A DNA stretch of 64,000 nucleotides from Magnetospira sp. QH-2 (lineage in GTDB: Bacteria; Pseudomonadota; Alphaproteobacteria; Rhodospirillales; Magnetospiraceae): contig NZ_FO538765.1 of NCBI RefSeq assembly GCF_000968135.1, positions 1,565,819-1,629,818 of the forward strand, read 5' to 3'. The position numbers and the translations under genes are program-made. Below, piece after piece: positions 55,787 to 63,300 of this stretch (position 1 is its first letter; each line of letters starts with the position of its first letter). The notes under the pieces were generated by a model, which saw only the letters and a list, made by a program, of their open reading frames with translations, was not told the origin of the DNA and did no database searches.

Positions 55787-56172
55787 TATTAGAAAGAACT
55801 AATTAAATCGTTGCCTACCCGGTCCTACCCGATGGGAAATTAACCGGATCGGCAATGTGGAATTAGCATTGCTCTATGGGAAAACCTTGGGCACACTTCG
55901 GCTTCGTGATCGGAGATCGGGCCTTTTCAGCCCTTTCGGGTGGGGGGTCTCCCACCCGCAATAGAGGGCACCCCAACCCGCGGGGGTGTTTTGCCCAATG
56001 GGTATATGAGGCAATGTCCCGGTCACTTGGCGACTAGGCACGACGGTTCAAAGGATCGGCCGCCGCCACAAGGGTAGAGGAATCAGGTCTGGCAGGGGCG
56101 TGGGTACGGTGAACCAAGAGCACCGACCCGGATCCGACCAGGGGAAACGTTTAAAGATAAAGGAGGACGCCA
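55787..56172. other. 386-base gene-free leader region before phosphoribulokinase
   Basis: No coding frame is supported. The stretch holds several GC-rich dyads, such as GGGTGGGGGGTCTCCCACCC (about 55939-55958) and the stem listed separately at 55969-55992, and a long purine-rich tail leading to AAAGGAGGA before prkB. It is long enough to hold a promoter and a structured 5' leader. It did not match any riboswitch, 6S, SRP or RNase P motif I know. Confidence 0.5.
55969..55992 (+). terminator. Probable terminator after surE
   Basis: CACCCC (55969-55974) pairs with GGGGTG (55983-55988) around a short loop, followed by four T. The T-run is short, so moderate confidence. Confidence 0.5.
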
Positions 56173-57060
56173 ATGTCCACCAAGCACCCGATTATTGCCG
56201 TGACCGGGTCTTCCGGCGCCGGTACCAGCACCGTCAAGGAAGCCTTCGAGCATATTTTCCACCGCCTCAGCATCACGCCCGCCGTGATCGAGGGCGACAG
56301 CTATCACCGCTATGATCGCATGGCGATGAAGGAGGCCATGAAAAAGGCCGAGGCAGAAGGCAATACCAATTTCTCGCACTTTGGCGCCGAGGCCAATCTG
56401 TTCGAGGAACTGGCCAATACGTTCGAGACCTACGGCAAAACCGGTGGTGGCAAACGGCGTTTGTATCTGCACAACGACGAAGAAGCCATTCCGTACGAAG
56501 GCCTGGGGGCCGGTCAGTTCACTCCATGGGAAGACATCCCGCAGGGCACGGACCTGATGTTTTACGAAGGTCTGCACGGCTGCGTGAAGAATGACAATGT
56601 GAACATGGTCGATCACGCCGACTTGAAAATCGGCGTGGTGCCGGTGATCAATCTGGAATGGATTCAGAAGATCCACCGCGATACCAAGGCACGGGGCTAT
56701 TCCGAAGAAGTGGTGATGGACACCATCATGCGCCGCATGCACGACTATGTGCACTATATTGTGCCGCAATTTGCCCAGACGGACATTAACTTCCAGCGCG
56801 TGCCGATCGTCGATACCTCCGACCCGATCATCGCCCGCGACATCCCGACGCCTGACGAAAGCCTTGTGGTGATCCGCTTCAAGGATCCGTCCAAATTCCG
56901 CGTCGATTTCCCGTTCCTGCTGCAGATGATCCATGACTCGTTCATGTCCCGGCGCAATTCCATCGTTGTCCCTGGCGGCAAGATGGGCCTGGCCATGGAA
57001 TTGATCATTGAGCCGATTTTGCGCCGCATGGTGCAGGATCGCCGGTCTTTGATGAGCTAA
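56173..57060 (+). CDS. prkB: Phosphoribulokinase, proteobacterial PrkB type
   Basis: A 295-residue octameric-type phosphoribulokinase that makes ribulose-1,5-bisphosphate for the Calvin cycle. The P-loop is TGSSGAGTSTVKEAFEHIF, the substrate-binding segment IEGDSYHRYDRMAMKEAM, and the family block DLMFYEGLHGCVKNDNVNMV. AAAGGAGGA lies just before the ATG. No RuBisCO or other cbb gene is present in this window, so the gene is detached from a cbb operon here. An adjacent ParA ATPase follows. Confidence 0.95.
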   Translation: MSTKHPIIAVTGSSGAGTSTVKEAFEHIFHRLSITPAVIEGDSYHRYDRMAMKEAMKKAEAEGNTNFSHFGAEANLFEELANTFETYGKTGGGKRRLYLHNDEEAIPYEGLGAGQFTPWEDIPQGTDLMFYEGLHGCVKNDNVNMVDHADLKIGVVPVINLEWIQKIHRDTKARGYSEEVVMDTIMRRMHDYVHYIVPQFAQTDINFQRVPIVDTSDPIIARDIPTPDESLVVIRFKDPSKFRVDFPFLLQMIHDSFMSRRNSIVVPGGKMGLAMELIIEPILRRMVQDRRSLMS

Positions 57061-57212
57061 AGACACGCCCCTTTCGGGGTCCCTTTTTGGGGGGGAGGAT
57101 GGGCCGCTGTGAGCTTTCGAGCTCCGGTGGCCCTCCGTTTTTTTTGTCTACCTGACAAGCGCATCACTCCACCGCTATACTCTGGGCCCAAGGGTTATGG
57201 GAGGGAGTCGTC

Positions 57213-57848
57213 ATGTTCGTTGTCGCGGTCGCCAATACCAAGGGAGGCGTGGGGAAATCCACACTGGCCACCCATATCGCGGCCCATTTTGCCCGCTGCG
57301 GACGCAAGACGGCGCTGGCGGACCTGGATCGGCAGAAAAGCTCTCTGGCTTGGCTGAAGCGCCGACCGGACAACCTGCCCACGATCATCGGCATCAATAT
57401 GAGCAAGGGTGAAGCCAAGATCCCCAAAGGGATTGATCGTTTGGTGGTGGATGCCGGGGCGGCCATGCGTGGCCAGACGGTCAAGGATTTGGTCCAACAA
57501 GCCGACTTGGTGGTTATTCCGACCTTGGCTTCGGCCTTCGACGAAGATGGAATTATCCGCTTTCTCAAGCATCTGGACAAGGTCAAGGCCGTGCGCAAAA
57601 ACAAGCGGACGGTGGCTTTCGTGGCCAATCGGGTGCGCTTGCGGTCGCGGTCTGTGGAGCATCTGGAAGGGTTTTTGAAGGCCCAGGAGTTCCCTGTCGC
57701 GGCGCGATTGCGCGATACACAGCTTTATGTCAATGCCGCTGCCCAAGGGGTGAGTATTTTCGAGATGCCCGGAGCGCGGGTGCAGAGCTATGTGGCAGAG
57801 TGGACGCCCCTGATCAAAATGATGGCCGAAGGGGCTAGTCGGAAATGA
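57213..57848 (+). CDS. Orphan ParA/MinD-family ATPase
   Basis: A 211-residue protein with a deviant Walker A box, VANTKGGVGKSTLATHIAAH, DLDRQKSSLAWLKR as the second metal loop and VVDAGAAMRGQTVKDLV as the Walker B region. The full length is that of short ParA/MipZ-like ATPases. No ParB gene or parS site is seen nearby. It overlaps the following thioesterase by four bases (ATGA). Such ATPases place proteins or cargo in the cell; its partner is unknown. Confidence 0.85.
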   Translation: MFVVAVANTKGGVGKSTLATHIAAHFARCGRKTALADLDRQKSSLAWLKRRPDNLPTIIGINMSKGEAKIPKGIDRLVVDAGAAMRGQTVKDLVQQADLVVIPTLASAFDEDGIIRFLKHLDKVKAVRKNKRTVAFVANRVRLRSRSVEHLEGFLKAQEFPVAARLRDTQLYVNAAAQGVSIFEMPGARVQSYVAEWTPLIKMMAEGASRK

Positions 57849-58279
57849 GCGGGCCCCCCACCGACCCCCAAGCGATTGCGGAACAGGTGGGACGGACGAT
57901 CACCGACGGGGACCGCATGGCGGCGCACCTGGGGATTGAGTTGGAGGAAATCCGCCCCGGATTCGCTCGTTGCCGTATGGAATTACGCGAAGACATGGCC
58001 AATGCCGCCCTTGTGGGGCATGGCGGGGTGACCTTTACCCTGGCCGATGTGGCCTTTGCCCATGCCTGCAATTCCCATGGACGGACGGCTCTGGCCACCG
58101 GCGTCTCCATCTCTTTCGTCGGTCCGGCCACCATTGGCGATACCCTATATGCCGAGGCGACAGAGGTATCCCTGCGCGGGCGCAACGGGATCTGCGATGT
58201 GAGGGTCTTGAATCAGGAGGGGGTCATGGTGGCCCTGTTCCGGGGACAATCCTTGCAATTGGATCGTCCGCTCCCTTGA
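57845..58279 (+). CDS. paaI: PaaI-like hotdog thioesterase
   Basis: A 144-residue single-hotdog thioesterase. AALVGHGGVTFTLADVAFAH is the family signature (PaaI hydroxyphenylacetyl-CoA thioesterase), with ALATGVSISFVGPATIGDTL following. The rest of the phenylacetate pathway is not in the window, so the substrate is uncertain. It is translated together with the ParA gene. The IS-bearing repeat begins 10 bases after its stop. Confidence 0.85.
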   Translation: MSGPPTDPQAIAEQVGRTITDGDRMAAHLGIELEEIRPGFARCRMELREDMANAALVGHGGVTFTLADVAFAHACNSHGRTALATGVSISFVGPATIGDTLYAEATEVSLRGRNGICDVRVLNQEGVMVALFRGQSLQLDRPLP

Positions 58280-58288
58280 AGCCTTTCG

Positions 58289-58443
58289 CAGGCTGCTGAA
58301 AAAGTGCTGTCCGACGGCCCGCCTCGCCCTTCGTCCCTCGACAAGCTCGGGATGAGGAAGCTCAGGGTGAGGCTATTCAAAGGCCCTCATGCTGAGCTTG
58401 TCGAAGCATGTGTCGCCATACGCTCGAAATCGGGCTTTTTCAG
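58289..58443. repeat. Dispersed palindromic repeat, copy D (interrupted by IS)
   Basis: It starts with the inverted terminus CAGGCTGCTGAAAAAG (58289-58304) and carries the CTCGACAAGCTC / GAGCTTGTCGAAGC core. Its right terminus CTTTTTCAG ends at 58443 and resumes as CAGCCTG at 59833 after the IS. The core and interrupted right end match copy A at 24.76-24.90 kb. Confidence 0.9.
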
Positions 58444-58482
58444 ATGGCGGTAATCGAGCAGTCAGGGATTGCCTAGACAGTC

Positions 58483-58554
58483 AGCTGGTCTCCACACTCG
58501 GTCTTGATCAAGTATCCGGGTCAATTCCTGGACATGGAACAGAGGAGACCAGCT
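58483..58554 (+). promoter_or_regulatory. RBS-covering inverted repeat of the IS transposase
   Basis: AGCTGGTCTCC (58483-58493) and GGAGACCAGCT (58544-58554) are perfect complements; the second arm holds the GGAG ribosome-binding site and touches the ATG at 58555. A transcript entering from outside would fold and hide the start. A short palindrome CTTGATCAAG lies in the loop. Confidence 0.65.
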
Positions 58555-59586
58555 ATGGAGTATTTTGTTGGAATGGACGTATCGATGGCAAGCATTTCGA
58601 TCTGTGAGATTGATGCAAAGGGAACCGTCATTCGCGAAGGCAAGGTGTCAAGCACACCCGAGGCGGTCGCCACTTGGCTCGAGGAAAGCGGGCGTGGCTT
58701 TGCGCGAATTGGGTTGGAAGCTGGCCCTCTGGCGCCTTGGCTGTACGCAGGACTGTCCAGTCGGGGCCTCCCTGTGATTTGTATCGAGACCCGGCAAATG
58801 AAGGCCTTTGCCAGCGCCAGCCCAGTCAAGACGGACCGTCGCGACGCCCGCTTGATCAGCCAGGCGATGCGGACCGGTTTGTACCGCGCGACCCACGTCA
58901 AGACCGCGCGCAGTCAGGAGCTCCGGATGGTGCTGACCCATCGGGAGACCCTGGTTCATCAGGTCCGTCAGTTGTCCAATACGGTACGAGGAACATTGAA
59001 AGCTTTCGGCCTCAAGGTCGGTATGGCGCGCGGACGCCTTTTCGCGGCGCGGGTTCGGGAATTGACGGCTGATAACCCGCACCTCAGCGCAGCCGCCGAG
59101 CCGCTCTTGCTTGCGCGCCAAGCCTTGCTCGAACAACTCGACAAGCTCGACCGGCAGGTTCATGCCGCTGCGCGCGATGATAGCGTTTGCCGGCGCCTGA
59201 TGACCGTTCCCGGCGTCGGCCCGGTTACCGCCCTCGCTTTCAGGACAGGACTCGACGTGCCGGAACGGTTTCAAAAGTCGGTCATGGTCGGCGCCCACTT
59301 CGGGCTTGTCCCACGCAGATACGCCTCGGGAGAGCAGGACCGAAGCGGCCCCATCAGCAAGTGCGGAGATGCCATGGTTCGTTGGCTTTTGTTCGAGGCC
59401 GCCAATGCACTTCTCACTCGAACCCGCCGTTGGTCCTGGCTCAAACACTGGGGGCTCGCGGTCGCCAAAAGGCGCGGGATGAAACGCGCCAAGGTCGCCG
59501 TTGCCCGGCGTCTCGCCGTAATCATGCATCGCATGTGGATCGACGGCACGGACTTCCAGTACCGCAAGGAGGAGACCGCCATCTAA
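58555..59586 (+). CDS. IS110/IS1111-family transposase
   Basis: A 343-residue DEDD recombinase. RuvC-like acidic residues are visible at D8 (VGMDVSMAS), E55 (IGLEAGPLA), D94 and D97 (KTDRRDARL). The C-terminal transposase-20 domain has RRLMTVPGVGPVTALAF and SGPISKCGDAMVRWLLFEAA, where the catalytic serine lies. Members are programmable, RNA-guided recombinases. I start at the ATG at 58555 (GAGGAG nine to thirteen bases upstream), as the frame from 58504 enters the regulatory stem. It is intact and may be active. Confidence 0.95.
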   Translation: MEYFVGMDVSMASISICEIDAKGTVIREGKVSSTPEAVATWLEESGRGFARIGLEAGPLAPWLYAGLSSRGLPVICIETRQMKAFASASPVKTDRRDARLISQAMRTGLYRATHVKTARSQELRMVLTHRETLVHQVRQLSNTVRGTLKAFGLKVGMARGRLFAARVRELTADNPHLSAAAEPLLLARQALLEQLDKLDRQVHAAARDDSVCRRLMTVPGVGPVTALAFRTGLDVPERFQKSVMVGAHFGLVPRRYASGEQDRSGPISKCGDAMVRWLLFEAANALLTRTRRWSWLKHWGLAVAKRRGMKRAKVAVARRLAVIMHRMWIDGTDFQYRKEETAI

Positions 59587-59639
59587 ACACAACGAAAACC
59601 GAGATCGCCTGAAGGGCGGCCAGGACGCGTGGCGACGCG

Positions 59640-59775
59640 CGGGGCTCGGATGACAGCGCGCAGGCTGCAGTGGCGTAAGACCACGCTTTTCAGATTGCTG
59701 CACCCGATCCCCCTTGATCCCCATCATGCGGCGACGACGTCGACCGCGGACAGAAGCAAAGGGCGCCACATACCC
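59640..59775 (+). ncRNA. Predicted bridge RNA/seekRNA of the IS element
   Basis: In the 3' noncoding part of the element, CAGGCTGC (59661-59668) is complementary to the right flank GCAGCCTG, and CTTTTCAG (59686-59693) matches the left flank in its last seven bases; the hairpin GTGG/CCAC (59670-59673/59681-59684) lies between them. Further on, ACAGAAG (59750-59756) equals the right terminus of the IS, and CGCCA (59764-59768) is complementary to TGGCG at the left terminus. This is the target-loop then donor-loop order of a guide RNA. The exact ends are unknown. Confidence 0.5.
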
Positions 59776-59842
59776 CAGGTTCAAACCGACGGCTTGGAAA
59801 TCAGCTTGACTCAAATGACTCGATTACAGAAGCAGCCTGTTA

Positions 59843-59880
59843 GATTACGTCGGCTTTGATCGGGTTCGATCAAACCGTCA
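59843..59880. repeat. GATCAAA hairpin, second copy
   Basis: TTTGATCG and CGATCAAA flank GGTT, in a context TAGATTACGTCGG that resembles the palindrome at 2253-2302. The outer stem is less complete here. Confidence 0.65.
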
Positions 59881-59983
59881 CGCGCGAGGGCCCTGAATCT
59901 GAAGGTGGCCTCATGGTCTTGACGACCGATTGACGGCCTTCGGGTTGATGAGATTACCGCCTGATACGTTAACAATTCGAAAT

Positions 59984-60025
59984 AAAAACCCCCGTTCGCT
60001 ACAGGGGCAGTCGAGCGAACAGGGG
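59984..60025 (-). terminator. Terminator for the large ABC-like gene (minus strand)
   Basis: On the minus strand GTTCGCT and AGCGAAC form a stem extended by CCCC/GGGG, followed by TTTTTATT. It stands about 310 bases beyond the stop of the ABC-like gene, leaving a long 3' untranslated stretch. Confidence 0.75.
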
Positions 60026-60199
60026 ATATCCAGGTTTTATTTGCGCCGGGCAGCAACGTTCCGCCTGTGTGCGGGGTGGGGACGTGCGGAGCGGAAAGTC
60101 AGTTTTTTATAGCCCGTGTCAGTTTTATTAAATGTATGGGTTTTTAGAGGAAAGTCCTAAAATTTTTATTTTATTGAGATTTGTCAACAAATTCGCCGG

Positions 60200-60266
60200 A
60201 ATTTACCAGCAATTTACCAGCAATTTACCAGCAAATTATCAGCAAATTTAGATAAAATTTTATCTA
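60200..60266. repeat. 11-bp tandem repeat and adjoining 18-bp palindrome
   Basis: Three exact units of AATTTACCAGC (60200-60232) and a fourth variant AAATTATCAGC (60233-60243), then a perfect palindrome TAGATAAAATTTTATCTA (60249-60266). Direct repeats next to an AT-rich dyad resemble regulator or replication-initiator sites, but no such protein is next to it. Confidence 0.75.
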
Positions 60267-60332
60267 GTTTTGGTGATGGCGACCGGGCGGCGGTGACTGG
60301 ATGTTTCCGGAAATCCTGATGAAATAACAGGC

Positions 60333-63300
60333 TTACTTGGAAGAATCGTCGTCTTTGCCGTCATGGATCGGCTGTGACTCGAGACGGATGCTGTCCATGG
60401 GTGTCAGGGCCACCGGATGGCTATGGAGCGGTGTTTCCAAAACACCGGTGATCCGTTCCTTGAGGATCTCAAGCCCTTCTTCGTCATAGGTGCCATAGGC
60501 GAGCACGCCCAATGCCCGGTCACTGATTTTGGCCAGCGTATCCGCATCCCGCAGCAACGGCTTGACCCGCTCGGCTATGAGATTGATGGCGGCTTGATTC
60601 TGTTCATCGCTGTCACCACCAAAGACTTCCGGTCCTTCCCAATGAAGGGTGAGCACGCTGGATTTGGGCGACTTGCGCATTTGTTGCGCTTCCAAGCGCT
60701 GTTTGCGGTCTTCGAACAGGAGGGCATTGGGGAGGCCGAGATCCTGATACACCGAGGGATACTTGTCAGAGTCCGCGCTGGCTTTTTGGCTTTGCGCCCG
60801 CAAGGTGGAAACCAGGCGGCTTGCAACGACCTTTGACAGTTCCGCAGCCATGGCGGAATTCTGCAACACCAACTTGGTAAAGGTATCCTTGGATATGCTG
60901 AGGGCGGTGACCTTGGTGGTTGCCTTGACGTTGGCGGTCCGGGGGATCTCGCACAGAAGCGCCAGCTCACCGATCATTTCGCCACTGCCCAGTTCGGCTA
61001 CCTTCATCTCGCCGTCGGGGGCGTTGACGGTGATATCGACGGCGCCTTCGAGAGTCACATAGGCATTGGTGCCGAAATCCCCTTGCCGAATCAGCAGTTC
61101 CCCTGGTTCATAGGTCAGCTGTTCACTGGTAAAGGCAATGAGCTTCAAGGTGGACCGGTCCATGGCCGCGAAGAACGGCAGGCGAGCCAGGACCTCGGCC
61201 TGTCCGGCAAGACCCTTGCCGGATTCCTGTGTCTCGCTGGGGGGGCTTGGGGGGCGTTGGTCCTCGTTGGCGGCCAACTCTCTTACGGTCCCTCGATCGA
61301 CGACAAAAGTTTGGGCAAAGGGCCTTCGACGATCGTCTCCTTGATCCTCGCCCGCATCATCAATCCAAAGCAGGCCGGTATCTTCGTAAGTGGCGCGGAG
61401 ATTGCGGGCGATATTGGCCTGAGTCGTTGGGTCCAGACCTCCCAGGGCCTTGTTGGCGATCAACAGGCGCGGGCGCTTGATCAGGCTGCGTGCCAGGGCG
61501 GCCTTGTGCCGCTGGGCGACGTTCAACCGCTTGCCGCCGATCCCCACATCGAATTGCAGGCCCATTTCCAGAATTTGAGAACGCAGTTCGAGCTTATCGA
61601 TCACTTCGGTGAGCAATTGTCCGGCTCGGATTGCCGCCTCGGCTTTGTCGACCATGACCTTACCGAACAGGATGTTGTCTTGAATGGAGCTGGCGGCGTT
61701 ATAGCGGTCCCCGTCAAAAAACTCGATCTTGTCTTGCAGATCTTCCGGCATGTGGCGGGCAAACTGGACCCGGGCGTCAAGCACCTTTTCACGGAAGGAG
61801 TCGTCCAGTTCGAACAGGTTATGACGCGCGATGACCACCTGGAACGTCAGATCGACCAGCCGAGTGACGTCTGCTTCGACCAGGGATTCCACGCCCTGGC
61901 CGGCGACGCGATTGATGATCCGTTGATACTCCGGGATATCTTCATGATTGAAAAAGGCAAAGCGTTCAAAAAACTCATGACCCGGCGGCAAATCCGCAAA
62001 CAATTCGATCATCACACCGGCAATGGACCGGCCTCGGGTAATGAACTCGGCTAAAAGATCAGTTTTTTCCAAGGTGTACAGGAGATAGCTGTTGCGGCTG
62101 AGGTTTTCCACCGAGAAAGTGTCATCCACCGGGGTGCCCCAAAGAATGTTTTCGGCCACCGTCGCGCTGGTCACATAACTACTGGGATCGAAGATCTCGA
62201 CAATATCGATCAGTTTGCGTTCCACCAGCAATTCCCGGACCCGGGCCCTGGCGTGGACGATCTGCTCGGCAATTTTTGGATGCTGTTCAATGTCGATGTG
62301 CATGCGCAGGCCGATATCGAAAACATCGGCTTCCAATTCGGTAATCCACAAGGCTTCACGGACTCTGTCCATGATGTCGTCGTCGTTGGGACGGGAAACG
62401 CCCATGTCCAGCCAATCATCATGGATTATATAGGGTGAGTTTCCAGCGGCTTCGGATTCCACAAGCCATTCGTCGCGCTCTTCCACCTGATCGCTCTCTT
62501 TCACCGGGCGCTGTTTCAGGCCATAGAGCAGATTGTCCATGATCGTGCCGCTACGCAGGCTGGACTCCTGGTCCACATAAGTAATTTCTCGGGTGAGGTG
62601 AGCGCGAGGCAATTGATCGAGTTTTTTGCCCGATACCGATACCTGGCCGCTGGTCGGGGTAATCTGGCTGGCCAGCAGCTTTGCCAGGTCGGATCGCCCG
62701 TTACCCGGATCGCCTTTCAGCGTCACGTGGGCTTCCGTATCGAAAGCCAGGGTCGCGCCGTTGACCAAGCGGTCCCCGCCGTCGTCCTCCAACACCAGGT
62801 TGGCACCCTGCATCCGGCCAGTGAGCGGCTGGTAGGCTTCCCTGTTGTCCAGGTCGATCAGAGTTTCGTTGAGCATACCCGGCGGGGCGAACTGCTCGAC
62901 CAACTGCTCATACTTGATCCGCGAGTCTTCCTTGCGCTGATAGTAGGTCAGAAGCTCCTTCCAAGGGGACGACAAATCCTTGTAGGCGGCGAGCACGGCC
63001 ACCAGCGCGCCAAAGGAAAGATCGCCCTTGATGACGAGGTAGCCGCCGATGGAAAAGAAGAAAAATGGCGTGACCTGAGCCAGGAAGTTATTGAGAAACT
63101 TGATGAAAAACTTCTTTTTGTACAAGCGGTAACGGATGTCGAAAATCTGTCCGAGCCGGTCGCTGAAATCAGCCAGTTCATAGTGATAGGTGGCATGGGC
63201 ATGGACGTCTTGAATGCCGGCCACGGTCTCGCTGAGTCGTTCGGAAAGTTTGCGAACGGTCTTGACCCGTTCTTTGCCCAGCAGGTTCACTTTCCGCTGG

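Larger units (their letters stand above)
58444..59832 (+). mobile_element. IS1111-type insertion sequence (IS110 family), 1389 bp
   Basis: Ends were set by comparison with the uninterrupted copy of the host repeat at 24.88 kb: flanks TTTTTCAG and CAGCCTG are contiguous there. No terminal inverted repeats exist, but GTAATCGAG (58450-58458) and its complement CTCGATTAC (59819-59827) lie subterminally, 6 and 5 bases from the ends, the hallmark of the IS1111 group. There is no ordinary target duplication; an AG dinucleotide precedes both junctions and could be the crossover core. It carries one transposase gene and 246 bases of 3' noncoding sequence. Confidence 0.88.
59833..60332. other. AT-rich gene-free region
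   Basis: 500 bases without a supported gene. It holds, in order, the rest of repeat copy D, a GATCAAA hairpin (59855-59874), a minus-strand terminator (59984-60025), an AT-rich segment, an 11-bp tandem repeat (60200-60243) and an 18-base palindrome (60249-60266). Base composition drops clearly below the rest of the window between about 60110 and 60270. Confidence 0.7.

Noticed and set aside
55787-56172. Known structured RNA (cobalamin riboswitch, SRP RNA, RNase P, 6S)
   Set aside because: Parts such as CAGGTCTGGCAGG look suggestive but none of the conserved cores of these RNAs can be found.
57062-57090. Terminator after prkB
   Set aside because: CCCC/GGGG is a four-base stem followed by TCCC and then T-run; too weak to list as a feature.
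60200-60243. CRISPR-like array
   Set aside because: The repeats are only 11 bases and directly adjoining with no spacers, and no cas genes are present.
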